Shown piece by piece: positions 52,251 to 59,956 of a stretch of DNA of 63,918 nt (the first letter of the stretch is position 1; every line of letters starts with the position of its first letter). The stretch lies in IMG/VR virus record IMGVR_UViG_3300021138_000025, positions 1 to 63,918 of that record. One strand, written 5' to 3'. The stretch is from a virus. The notes under the pieces were generated by a model. The model searched no databases and was not told the DNA's origin. It was given only the letters and a program-made list of their open reading frames with translations. Position numbers and translations under genes: made by a program.

Positions 52251-53528
52251 ATGGATTACGATGCAATCGTTTACGGCTGGCGTAATATTGAAAATAAAAT
52301 GATGTATGTGGGGTTCCATAAAACCCAAGAAGAATTTGATGGATATGTCACTTCTTCCGAAAGCGAAGAACTTAGACATGCATGGTCACATGGTCTTTTA
52401 AATCGTACAATTCTTTATCGTGGAACTGTTTCCGAGTCTATCACTTTTGAGAATTTTATTCTTAAGAGTGTTGATGCTCGCGTCAATCCTATGTTTTATA
52501 ACCGCTCGAATGGTGGCGGCGTAGGCTGTCAATCTTTTGATATCATAACAAAAGATATGAAGAAGATTGCAGAAAAGTGGTTAGGTGGTAATGACAATAT
52601 CAATAAATTAAAGCGTGAATTTCTCGCTAATAAAAAATTGGTTAAGTCGATTAAGAAAAAGATCGAAGCAGGTCATTATGTTATCTTCGAAGAGAAGATA
52701 GAAAACCTTGTCAATCTTCCACGCAACCAAGTTCGTTTGGTTGATTATGATCCTGATCATCTTCAAGAAATTACAGAGAGCATGCGATATGACCCAAAGG
52801 GTGCACGCAAATTAGTTTCTCCTGTAATTGTTTCTGTAGATGCAGAAGGATATAAACTAATCCTTGATGGCAATCATACCACAACTGCCGCATATAATGC
52901 CAAGTGGACAACCCTTCCTACAATCTACATTAACAGTTCAGACTTCGAGGATAACCAAGCTAACTATAATGATTTTGGATTGTTGATGAACCATCATCCA
53001 AAGCGTAAAAAATCTAATACGAAAGAAGATTGTAAGAAAGCAATTATGAATCTTCTAGAGGTTTCTAAATTAGAAATCGGTTCATCTCAATTCCGCGAAT
53101 GTTGTATTATTAATCTTGAAGAATATTTCAGTAAGCCAACAATTACTGCAAATATTAATTCTGTGGCTACAATTTTAAAAGAGCAACAGGATATTATTAA
53201 ATACAACTTTAAGAAGTATGGTAAATCTGATATTGAACAAATTACTAAAGGTTGCGAATATTTGAATCCAAATAAAGCGATTATTTCTATCACCTCTGAT
53301 TCCTCATATAATGCAGGGGTTGGCGCTATTCTTAATAAGATGGGCGGTCTGGATTGTTGGGAAGGAATTATGCTTGTCAATCATAGAAATATGCACGAAT
53401 ACGATCGACGTAATGAACATCATTCTAAACTTATGAAAGCACTTGAACGTATTCATCCAAATGCAAAAGTTGAAGTTCAATACCTACCTTCCTTCATTGA
53501 TATGAAAAATAATGAACTCCATCAGTAA
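52251..53528 (+). CDS. GIY-YIG-like plus ParB-like fusion protein
   Basis: A 425-residue protein. The N-terminal domain (about residues 5-85: IVYGWRNIENKMMYVGFHKT, FENFILKSVDARVNPMFYNR) resembles a GIY-YIG fold as in the homing endonucleases of this window. The middle (about 143-235) is ParB-like: LPRNQVRLVDYDPDHLQEIT, LVSPVIVSVDAEGYKLILDG and NHTTTAAYNAKW, with D206-G-N-H209 as the typical ParB phosphate-loop motif. The C-terminal 190 residues are unassigned. ParB-like domains recur in phage DNA-modification clusters. It may be a modification-sensing nuclease or DNA-binding factor. It overlaps the next gene by 17 bases. Confidence 0.65.
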   Translation: MDYDAIVYGWRNIENKMMYVGFHKTQEEFDGYVTSSESEELRHAWSHGLLNRTILYRGTVSESITFENFILKSVDARVNPMFYNRSNGGGVGCQSFDIITKDMKKIAEKWLGGNDNINKLKREFLANKKLVKSIKKKIEAGHYVIFEEKIENLVNLPRNQVRLVDYDPDHLQEITESMRYDPKGARKLVSPVIVSVDAEGYKLILDGNHTTTAAYNAKWTTLPTIYINSSDFEDNQANYNDFGLLMNHHPKRKKSNTKEDCKKAIMNLLEVSKLEIGSSQFRECCIINLEEYFSKPTITANINSVATILKEQQDIIKYNFKKYGKSDIEQITKGCEYLNPNKAIISITSDSSYNAGVGAILNKMGGLDCWEGIMLVNHRNMHEYDRRNEHHSKLMKALERIHPNAKVEVQYLPSFIDMKNNELHQ

Positions 53529-54498
53529 ACAACGTAAACAAGATTTCATAAATTGGTATAAGTGGTCGCTGTCCATTAAGGATTGCGACCCCGCCATTTT
53601 TATGACCAATTATCTTTTTGATAGATTTGAGCATAACAAAGAACAAAAACTTTGGATTGCTTGGATCTATGGTACAACGTATTATCTTCCAACAACATGG
53701 GTTATATGGAATGAATTCCCAGACTTCGAACTCGTCGGGCTTGAACGACTCCGCGAATGGAATAATAACAATTACAAACGGCTCCGTTATCAAACTGACA
53801 CCAAGTGGAACAAAGGTCATCTTCCAGCCCAGTTCGAGTCGTACAAAAACTGGGTGGGAGATAAAACTCAACGCGAAGCATTTGCGCCCTATCTCATCGG
53901 AGAGCCAAGAGAAAACTTTGACCGACTCTGGCCAGAAATAAACAAGCTCCATAAATTCGGAAGATATTCTTCTTGGTTCTATATGCAAACACTTAAACAG
54001 TGCTGCGGTTTATCAATTGAACCGAAGAATCTAATGTTGGAAGATCATGACGGTTCGCGTTCACATCGTAATGGTCTTTGTATGGCTCTTGGTCTAGATG
54101 AATGGTACGATCAAAAACTTAACGCGCAACAGATTAATTATCTCGACGGCGAAGCTTACTACATACTTCAAGAGGTAAAGAAAGAATTTCCCACTACTGA
54201 TTATTTCGATATGGAAACTTGTCTTTGTTCGTTCAAAAAACTATTCCGTAAGACACGTGGACGTTACCTTGGGTATTATATTGATAGACAGGCAGAAGAA
54301 ATTTCGCAGTGCGCATCAGATGACTGGAAAGGTATTGACTGGCAACCGCTTTGGGATGCCAGAATTGAAACTTTAGAAAATAAACTGTTGACTAATCGCA
54401 TAGATAATAGTAGAATGAGTCTATACCTAGATTCTAACGTGTTGGATGCCACTGGACTTTTCGAAAAGAAAAGTGTTGGTCTTGAGGGGTTTTTTTAA
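53512..54498 (+). CDS. Amino acid:DNA transferase (alpha-glutamyl/putrescinyl-thymine pyrophosphorylase family)
   Basis: A 328-residue protein I assign to the family first predicted as alpha-glutamyl/putrescinyl-thymine pyrophosphorylase. These enzymes have a DNA-glycosylase-like helical fold, and members were later shown to attach amino acids to phosphorylated hydroxymethyl bases. Visible pattern: NWYKWSLSIKDCDPAIFMTN, EHNKEQKLWIAWIYGTTYYL, TTWVIWNEFPDFELVGLERL, RLRYQTDTKWNKGHLPAQF, and LEDHDGSRSHRNGL at residues 176-189 with possible catalytic Asp. A P-loop kinase of the partner type follows directly, which supports the call. The start overlaps the fusion gene. Confidence 0.7.
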   Translation: MNSISKQRKQDFINWYKWSLSIKDCDPAIFMTNYLFDRFEHNKEQKLWIAWIYGTTYYLPTTWVIWNEFPDFELVGLERLREWNNNNYKRLRYQTDTKWNKGHLPAQFESYKNWVGDKTQREAFAPYLIGEPRENFDRLWPEINKLHKFGRYSSWFYMQTLKQCCGLSIEPKNLMLEDHDGSRSHRNGLCMALGLDEWYDQKLNAQQINYLDGEAYYILQEVKKEFPTTDYFDMETCLCSFKKLFRKTRGRYLGYYIDRQAEEISQCASDDWKGIDWQPLWDARIETLENKLLTNRIDNSRMSLYLDSNVLDATGLFEKKSVGLEGFF

Positions 54499-55058
54499 TG
54501 AAAGTTATTGAGATTTTAAAGATGCGTGTGATAGCGATTGGTGGTGAGCCTGGATCTGGTAAATCCACATTAATGTGGAAGTTGATTAATCATTATCAAC
54601 CGAAGCCTATGTATGATGCATATAAGTTAGTTCCATATCTTCAGAAGGATAACATTTATATCCTTGGTAAGTATGAAGAAGGTGAAGTGTTTTCTGGCAC
54701 TGATAGGATGAGCATGGCTGTCCAGCCAGAAGCTATTAAATTTTTAAGCACATTAAATGATAGCTCAGTTGTTCTTTACGAAGGCGATCGTTTGTTTACA
54801 TCTTCATTCCTTGAAGATTGCGCTGAAAAATATACTCTTGAGATTATCTATCTTTCAACCTTAAAGGAAGTTAGAACCACGCGATACGCAGAGCGTGGTA
54901 GCAATCAAAATGAAACTTGGTTGCGTGGTCGTGAGAGTAAAATTGGTAACATTCTAACTAATTTCGATTTGATGTTTTTAACAGAGAAGTTTTTAAACAA
55001 CAATCTAGATGAACAGAAAGTAGTATTTGATAAAATTGTGGAGAAGATAAATGAATAA
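54498..55058 (+). CDS. P-loop kinase, predicted hydroxymethylpyrimidine-DNA kinase
   Basis: A 186-residue kinase with Walker A GGEPGSGKST at residues 15-24, YEGDRLF at 94-100 and a basic lid ERGSNQNETWLRGRESK at 132-148. This layout is that of the small P-loop kinases paired with amino acid:DNA transferases in phages with hypermodified thymine, where they phosphorylate 5-hydroxymethyl-dU in DNA to make it a leaving group. The start overlaps the transferase stop (TAATG), so the two are co-translated. If the target here is hydroxymethylcytosine instead, the same chemistry would apply. Confidence 0.72.
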   Translation: MKVIEILKMRVIAIGGEPGSGKSTLMWKLINHYQPKPMYDAYKLVPYLQKDNIYILGKYEEGEVFSGTDRMSMAVQPEAIKFLSTLNDSSVVLYEGDRLFTSSFLEDCAEKYTLEIIYLSTLKEVRTTRYAERGSNQNETWLRGRESKIGNILTNFDLMFLTEKFLNNNLDEQKVVFDKIVEKINE

Positions 55059-55494
55059 TAATGGAGGTTATGTAGTAGGTGCTATTGGTTCTACCAATTT
55101 TGGGCATTATCCTACTGGATCAAATGGAGGAGTTGATCCTAATTTTGATGTAATTTACGATGAATCTGGAGGAGTTATCGGCACAGCTGGTAAATTAATC
55201 AGTACACAAAATAAAAATATTTCGTATAAATATGGCGAAGATACCTATATTCAAGAAATTTCTGACTATATAGATAAGACATATGGTCAACATTACTCAA
55301 AAAATCAATTTCAAGCAACAGAGTTTATTATTGACTCTGGACATGGCACAGGATTTTGTATTGGTAATGTTTTGAAATATGCTCAGCGTTACGGTAGAAA
55401 AGGCACCCGTGATGAATGGCGAAAAGACCTAATGAAAGTGATTCACTACGCAATGATGCAATTACATGTCCATGATAATGAAGGAAGTAAATAA
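55051..55494 (+). CDS. DUF3310-like protein
   Basis: A 147-residue protein. The C-terminal 80 residues carry the DUF3310 arrangement: HYSKNQFQATEFIIDSGHG, then FCIGNVLKYAQRYGRKGTRD and RKDLMKVIHYAMMQLHVH (the FxxGNxxKYxxRxxxKxxxxDLxKxxxY pattern of small phage nucleotide-kinase-like or accessory proteins). The N-terminal 65 residues are Gly/Asn-rich and disordered. It overlaps the kinase by 8 bases. DUF3310 proteins are widespread in phages and of unsettled function. Confidence 0.65.
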   Translation: MNNNGGYVVGAIGSTNFGHYPTGSNGGVDPNFDVIYDESGGVIGTAGKLISTQNKNISYKYGEDTYIQEISDYIDKTYGQHYSKNQFQATEFIIDSGHGTGFCIGNVLKYAQRYGRKGTRDEWRKDLMKVIHYAMMQLHVHDNEGSK

Positions 55495-56348
55495 TGGAAA
55501 TTAATATTAATATTGAAGATCTAAGAAAGCGTAAGCTTTTTGTTGCTACACCAATGTATGGTGGTATGTGTGCAGGTATGTTTGCACGGTCAGTTGCTGA
55601 CCTCTCTGCAATTTGTACACAATATGGAATTCCCCTTCAGTTTTATTTCTTGTTTAACGAGTCTTTGATTACTCGCGCAAGAAATTACTGCGTTGATGAA
55701 TTTATTCGGTCAGGCGCTGATCATCTTATGTTCATTGACTCTGATATTGGATTCAATCCTCAGGATGTTATTGCATTGATGGCTCTTCAAGCTCAAGATG
55801 AAAAGTATGATATCATCGGTGGTCCATATCCTAAGAAGTGCATCAGCTGGGAAAAGATTAAATTGGCAGTTGATAAGGGTATCGCTGACGAAGATCCAAA
55901 TGTTCTCGAGAAGTTCGTTGGTGATTATGTCTTCAATCCAAAGGGTGGCCAGCAGTCTATCTCTATCGCTGATCCATGCGAAGTTCTTGAAATTGGTACT
56001 GGCTTCATGATGATCTCGAAGCAAGCTATGTCTAAGTTCTGTGATTTCTATCCTCAGTATATGTACAAGCCTGATCACGTTCGTACTGAACACTTCGATG
56101 GCACTCGTAAGATCATGATGGCTTTCCAAGCTGAAGTCGATCCTAAGTCTGAGCGTTATCTTTCAGAAGATTATTGGTTCTGTCAGAAGGCTCAGGAAGC
56201 TGGTCTTAAGACTTGGTTCTGCCCATGGATGAAGATGCAACATGTTGGCACTTATATCTTTGGTGGTTCGCTCGCCGACCTCGCATCGATCGGTGCATCT
56301 GCTACTGCTGACCCAAGTGCGCTTGGTGGTAAAGCAAAGAAACTTTGA
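55494..56348 (+). CDS. GT-A glycosyltransferase of cyanophage type
   Basis: A 284-residue protein. KLFVATPMYGGMCAGMFARS starts the nucleotide-binding half, NESLITRARN follows at residues 55-64, and FIDSDIGFNP gives the D82-S-D84 metal motif. Further segments are IIGGPYPKKCISW, EVLEIGTGFMMIS and YLSEDYWFCQKA, the acceptor-side and catalytic-base elements. Close relatives occur in many T4-like cyanophages next to DNA-replication genes. In the present neighbourhood DNA-base glycosylation is a reasonable guess, but modification of virion protein or host sugars cannot be excluded. Confidence 0.75.
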   Translation: MEININIEDLRKRKLFVATPMYGGMCAGMFARSVADLSAICTQYGIPLQFYFLFNESLITRARNYCVDEFIRSGADHLMFIDSDIGFNPQDVIALMALQAQDEKYDIIGGPYPKKCISWEKIKLAVDKGIADEDPNVLEKFVGDYVFNPKGGQQSISIADPCEVLEIGTGFMMISKQAMSKFCDFYPQYMYKPDHVRTEHFDGTRKIMMAFQAEVDPKSERYLSEDYWFCQKAQEAGLKTWFCPWMKMQHVGTYIFGGSLADLASIGASATADPSALGGKAKKL

Positions 56349-56364
56349 AACAAGGAGATATATT

Positions 56365-57018
56365 ATGAAGATTGATACAAATACAATTAGCGTTCTAAAA
56401 AACTTTGCCAAGATTAACCCTTCCATTATTGTACAGGAAGGGAACGTCTTGAAGACTATGTCAACAAACAAGACAATTTTGGCAAAGGCAAATGTCAATA
56501 CAAATTTCGGTAAGCGATTTGCGATTTATAATCTAGATCGTTTTCTTTCCACCATTAGTTTGTTCAATAATCCTGAACTAAACTTCGGTGAGAAGTCTGT
56601 TGAAATTTCAGATGAAACTAAGAAGATTAATTATACCTATGCTGATGAATCTACCATCGCAAAGGCTCCAGAAAAAGAAATTAATCTTCCATCTGTTGAC
56701 GTAATCTTTAAGCTTACTAATGATAACTTGAAGGATGTTGAAAAGGCAGCTGGTGTTCTTCAGCTTCCAGAAATTCTTGTTTCTGGCGATGGAGTAAATG
56801 TATATCTACAGGCTGCTGATTCAAAGAATCCTTCAGGCGATGTTTATTCGGTTGCTATTGGTACAACTGATAAGACATTTAAGGCTATCTTTAAGCATGA
56901 AAATATTCGTATCATTCCAGGTGATTATGAAGTAAGTATTTCATCTAAGGGCATCTCTAACTTCAAGGGTGCTGAAGCTGAATACTGGATTGCAGTTGAG
57001 CAGTCATCAACTTTCTAA
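56365..57018 (+). CDS. gp45: Sliding clamp gp45
   Basis: The start is ATG 56365 behind AACAAGGAGATATATT; the longer upstream frame is a shadow of the glycosyltransferase gene. The 217-residue protein (T4: 228) is the trimeric processivity clamp, which in T4 also activates late transcription with gp55 and gp33. Family segments: ISVLKNFAKINPSIIVQEGN, FGKRFAIYNLDRFLSTISLF and the C-terminal YEVSISSKGISNFKGAEAEY followed by WIAVEQSS. It is followed by a terminator with an embedded promoter. Confidence 0.92.
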   Translation: MKIDTNTISVLKNFAKINPSIIVQEGNVLKTMSTNKTILAKANVNTNFGKRFAIYNLDRFLSTISLFNNPELNFGEKSVEISDETKKINYTYADESTIAKAPEKEINLPSVDVIFKLTNDNLKDVEKAAGVLQLPEILVSGDGVNVYLQAADSKNPSGDVYSVAIGTTDKTFKAIFKHENIRIIPGDYEVSISSKGISNFKGAEAEYWIAVEQSSTF

Positions 57019-57019
57019 G

Positions 57020-57048
57020 TTGACTTTTTTGACTGGGGAGAGTATAAT
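57020..57048 (+). promoter_or_regulatory. Sigma-70-like promoter overlapping a terminator, for gp44
   Basis: TTGACT at 57020-57025, 17-base spacer, TATAAT at 57043-57048. The -10 box lies in the loop of the terminator hairpin at 57035-57058, and the gp45 stop lies just upstream. Confidence 0.8.
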
Positions 57049-57063
57049 AGCTCTCCCCTTTTT
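57035..57063 (+). terminator. Rho-independent terminator with promoter -10 in its loop
   Basis: GGGGAGAG (57035-57042), loop TATAATAG, CTCTCCCC (57051-57058), then TTTTT. It ends gp45 transcription while the loop provides the -10 box for gp44. Confidence 0.8.
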
Positions 57064-57080
57064 ATATTATGGAGTATATT

Positions 57081-58019
57081 ATGAACGAAGAATTTCTTTG
57101 GGTCGAGAAGTATCGTCCAAAAACTATTGAAGACACTATTCTTCCTGTACAACTAAAAGCAGTGTTTCAACAATTTGTTGAACAACAAAATATCCCTAAT
57201 CTTATCCTATCAGGTTCAGCAGGTGTTGGTAAAACAACAGTGGCTCGTGCTATGCTTGAACAATTGGGGTGTGATTATATCGTAATCAACGGGAGTATGA
57301 ATGGCAACATCGATACGCTTCGCAATGAGATCCTCAACTTCGCCTCTTCGGTCTCCCTCAGCGGAGGAAGAAAATACGTTATCCTTGACGAGGCTGACTA
57401 TCTTAACGCAAACTCCACACAGCCAGCCCTCCGTAACTTCATGGAGGAGTTCTCGCGGAATTGTGGGTTCATTCTCACATGTAACTTTAAGAACAGAATC
57501 ATCGAGCCACTTCATTCTCGGTGTTCAGTAATTGACTTCAAAATCAGCAAGTCTGATATGGCTAAGTTAGCTGGACAATTCTTCAAACGTGTTCAGATGA
57601 TTTTGGATAATGAAAAGATTACCTTTGATACAACTGTTGTTGCAGAAGTAATTAAGAAACACTTCCCTGATTGGAGACGTGTTCTTAATGAGCTTCAACG
57701 ATATTCAGCAACAGGTAGTATTGATTCTGGTATTCTTGCCAATCTTCAGCAAGTGTCTCTAAATGAATTAGTTTCATTGTTGAAAGATAAAAACTTCAGC
57801 GGCATCCGTAAGTGGGTCGCCGAGAATCTTGACAATGATCAAAATACTATATTTCGGAAGCTCTACGACCATTGTTCTGAATTTCTTGTTAAATCAAGTG
57901 TACCCGCTCTTGTTCTTCTTCTTGGTAGGTATCAATACCAAGCAGCTTTCTCGGCCGATTCCGAGATTAATCTTATGGCTTGTTTAACAGAGATGATGAT
58001 GGAATTGGAGTTCGTATAA
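57081..58019 (+). CDS. gp44: Clamp loader large subunit gp44
   Basis: The start is ATG 57081 behind TATGGAGTATATT. The 312-residue AAA+ ATPase (T4: 319) opens the gp45 clamp. Motifs: WVEKYRPKTIEDTILP at the start, Walker A SGSAGVGKT at residues 44-52, Walker B ILDEAD at 101-106, sensor-1 LTCNFKNRI and the arginine-finger SRC at 146-148. The C-terminal collar domain follows. The stop overlaps gene 62 (TAATG). Confidence 0.94.
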   Translation: MNEEFLWVEKYRPKTIEDTILPVQLKAVFQQFVEQQNIPNLILSGSAGVGKTTVARAMLEQLGCDYIVINGSMNGNIDTLRNEILNFASSVSLSGGRKYVILDEADYLNANSTQPALRNFMEEFSRNCGFILTCNFKNRIIEPLHSRCSVIDFKISKSDMAKLAGQFFKRVQMILDNEKITFDTTVVAEVIKKHFPDWRRVLNELQRYSATGSIDSGILANLQQVSLNELVSLLKDKNFSGIRKWVAENLDNDQNTIFRKLYDHCSEFLVKSSVPALVLLLGRYQYQAAFSADSEINLMACLTEMMMELEFV

Positions 58020-58396
58020 TGAACCCATTTGATTTTGTCAATTCTATTCTTAAAACAAAAAAAGATATAATGATAGATGCCGCTTCTGAGAAGGGGTATT
58101 CTTCATTCCTTTGTAATAGAGCGTTATCCTATCACTCAGATGCTATTCTATATGCTAACGAGATGAATATCAACCATCATCTTGATTCAAAACTTCAATT
58201 CCATTATTTAATAAATACAATACGTCCAGCTAGCAGACCTTCTGTTAAGTGGGCGAAGCGTAAAGAAAATGATGCGATTGATGCTATACAGAAATACTAT
58301 GGCTATAATTATGAAAAAGCCAAAGTAGCACTGTCCATCCTTTCTAAAGAACAAATAAAAATAATTAAGAACAAGTTTGAAAAGGGTGGAACATAA
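58019..58396 (+). CDS. gp62: Clamp loader small subunit gp62
   Basis: I start it at the ATG overlapping the gp44 stop (58019). The 125-residue protein (T4: 187) is the single non-ATPase subunit of the loader. Segments typical of the cyanophage form are FDFVNSILKTKKDIM, SFLCNRALSYHSDAILYANE and RPSVKWAKRKENDAIDAIQK. It is shorter than T4's protein but of the length seen in cyanophage relatives. Order 44-62-regA is as in T4. Confidence 0.88.
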   Translation: MNPFDFVNSILKTKKDIMIDAASEKGYSSFLCNRALSYHSDAILYANEMNINHHLDSKLQFHYLINTIRPASRPSVKWAKRKENDAIDAIQKYYGYNYEKAKVALSILSKEQIKIIKNKFEKGGT

Positions 58397-58798
58397 ATGA
58401 ATAACTTATTGGATTCTTTAATTGAGGTGAGAATAGCAGAGGAAGAAGATTTCTTAAAAATTAAGGAAACTCTAACAAGAATTGGTGTAGCCTCTAGGAA
58501 AGAGAAGAAACTATATCAATCATGCCATATCTTCCACAAACAAGGTAAATATTACATAGTGCACTTTAAGGAGATGTTTGCTATTGATGGCAAACCTTTT
58601 AATTTCTCTGATGAGGATAAAGGTCGCCGTAATAAAATAGCAGAGCTGCTTCAAGATTGGGGTCTTTTAAAAGTCGTAGAATCGGATATAATCAAAGAAC
58701 CACTTGCTTCCATGAGCCAGATTAAAATTATTAATCATAAAGAAAAGCACGAATGGACTCTTGAAGCCAAGTATAACATGGGGCGTAAAAAGAAATGA
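58397..58798 (+). CDS. regA: Translational repressor RegA
   Basis: A 133-residue RegA protein (T4: 122). It binds ribosome sites of early mRNAs and blocks translation. Family segments: SLIEVRIAEEEDFLKIKETL with TRIGVASRKEKKLYQSCHIF, YYIVHFKEMFAIDGKPFNFS and RRNKIAELLQDWGLLKVVES. It begins directly after the gp62 stop codon. The C-terminus is slightly longer and basic. Confidence 0.92.
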   Translation: MNNLLDSLIEVRIAEEEDFLKIKETLTRIGVASRKEKKLYQSCHIFHKQGKYYIVHFKEMFAIDGKPFNFSDEDKGRRNKIAELLQDWGLLKVVESDIIKEPLASMSQIKIINHKEKHEWTLEAKYNMGRKKK

Positions 58799-58953
58799 AA
58801 ACCTGCCAGGAAATAGAAGTTGCTATAAACGAAGTTAAGAAAAGGTTTAAAAAGAAAAAACCTATTGCTAAAACAAATTGTAAAACAACTAATCCAGGCA
58901 CTCGATGTAAAGAATGTAATTGTTGGAAAATGACTAGGGAGTACTGTTCGTAA
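58795..58953 (+). CDS. Cys-rich small protein
   Basis: A 52-residue frame starting at the ATG that overlaps the RegA stop (ATGA) and ending on the start of the next gene (TAATG). It has a basic helix (NEVKKRFKKKKPIAK) followed by a Cys cluster, NCKTTNPGTRCKECNCW and EYCS, with five Cys within 23 residues, probably a zinc-binding knuckle. Perfect coupling at both ends makes it a convincing gene in spite of its size. Nucleic-acid binding is a guess. Confidence 0.6.
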   Translation: MKTCQEIEVAINEVKKRFKKKKPIAKTNCKTTNPGTRCKECNCWKMTREYCS

Positions 58954-59318
58954 TGAATTTGCCATGGAAGATTGTGAAGAAAACTTATACACCAGCCGAT
59001 AAAAAAATAGAAGAAATAATTAACTTACTTTTCCCGCCTCTTATCTTAGAACAAGAAATTGGTAAAGATGGTGGGGTGACTAAGTTCCATATAGATTACT
59101 CAGCTGATTCAAATTTAGATTCAGTACTGAGTGATCTAGAAGATGGTCATAACGACAAAGCATGTCATGATACTCTTAAAGATATTTCTAATAGATTATT
59201 TAAATTGCGTAAGATGTTAGAAGCCTATAGAGAATTAGATAAAGACGCAAGATATATAATCGTTGAAAACTTTAATAGTAATAATGAGGAAATAGGTTAT
59301 GACGAAGGACAATATTGA
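58953..59318 (+). CDS. Conserved T4-like protein of unknown function
   Basis: A 121-residue protein with an Asp/Glu-rich helical second half. The first part LPWKIVKKTYTPADKKIEEI, then FHIDYSADSNLDSVLSDLED, and HDTLKDISNRLFKLRKMLEA, are segments I recall from small proteins downstream of regA in T4-like cyanophages. The start overlaps the previous stop, and the end overlaps the next gene by 20 bases. No function is known. Confidence 0.6.
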   Translation: MNLPWKIVKKTYTPADKKIEEIINLLFPPLILEQEIGKDGGVTKFHIDYSADSNLDSVLSDLEDGHNDKACHDTLKDISNRLFKLRKMLEAYRELDKDARYIIVENFNSNNEEIGYDEGQY

Positions 59319-59535
59319 TTTAGAATTGGATAATCTTTTCAATGCCATTGAAAAAATGATCGACATTCAAGATGTTATCTCATATGAAGAACAGCATGAA
59401 AATCGCGCTGCTGCTTATGACATAAAAGTAAAACATCATACTCCTGCTAAAAAAGAAGCCCAACAGGCATTCCAATCTGCAGTAAAAGAGATCGTCAGAA
59501 AGATGTTTAAAAACAGGACACCCTACCATCTATAA
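59299..59535 (+). CDS. Small helical protein of unknown function
   Basis: Seventy-eight residues, mostly helical (LELDNLFNAIEKMIDIQDVI and EAQQAFQSAVKEIVRKMF). The start overlaps the preceding gene by 20 bases and is behind AATGAGGAAATAGGTT. It ends just before a sigma-70-like promoter, so it probably closes the gp44-regA operon. Not recognised. Confidence 0.55.
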   Translation: MTKDNIDLELDNLFNAIEKMIDIQDVISYEEQHENRAAAYDIKVKHHTPAKKEAQQAFQSAVKEIVRKMFKNRTPYHL

Positions 59536-59541
59536 TAGGTG

Positions 59542-59569
59542 TTGACTTTTTCTCCAAATAGGGTATAAT
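59542..59569 (+). promoter_or_regulatory. Sigma-70-like promoter
   Basis: TTGACT at 59542-59547, 16-base spacer, TATAAT at 59564-59569, and ATG 59594 behind TTGGAGAAAATGAA. Same AGGTGTTGACTT context as the promoter at 52198. Confidence 0.75.
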
Positions 59570-59593
59570 GGTAATACCATTGGAGAAAATGAA

Positions 59594-59956
59594 ATGACGA
59601 TGCACCTTCTTCCTGCCTTTGTAACGACTACTAGAAATTCTCGTAAGACAAAATCGAAACCAGCATCTTCTAAACATGAAGCATGGTTGCTGAAACACGG
59701 AGTTCATCCTTCGCAAATTAAAGCAAAGAAAAGTGTTGACTTAAATTGGTCTTCAAGGTATAATGAGTCTATGATGGTTGATCGATCCGATTATGTAAGT
59801 CTAGGGATTAACGGTAATTGTCCGAAAGCCCCTGAGAAAGTATATACTGGCGGTAATCTCGTTGGTATTGCTACGATGCATAAGTCGAATATGGTTCCAA
59901 TCTTTGCTGAGTCTATTCAAGATGCTCAGGATATCGCTAGAATGAGGAGAGGTTGA
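59594..59956 (+). CDS. Conserved small phage protein of unknown function
   Basis: A 120-residue protein. Segments HEAWLLKHGVHPSQIKAKK, NESMMVDRSDYVSLGINGN, YTGGNLVGIATMHKSNMVPI and DAQDIARMRRG belong to a small protein family that is widespread in tailed phages; the TMHKSNxVP motif is its hallmark. Its function is not known to me. An internal TTGACT-TATAAT pair at 59736 suggests that a shorter C-terminal product could be made from ATG 59771 or 59774. The stop overlaps the next start. Confidence 0.65.
   Translation: MTMHLLPAFVTTTRNSRKTKSKPASSKHEAWLLKHGVHPSQIKAKKSVDLNWSSRYNESMMVDRSDYVSLGINGNCPKAPEKVYTGGNLVGIATMHKSNMVPIFAESIQDAQDIARMRRG
59736..59764 (+). promoter_or_regulatory. Intragenic sigma-70-like promoter
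   Basis: TTGACT at 59736-59741, 17-base spacer, TATAAT at 59759-59764, with the same GTGTTGACTT context as the intergenic promoters. It lies inside the preceding small gene and would drive the genes at 59956 and 60146. Confidence 0.6.
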
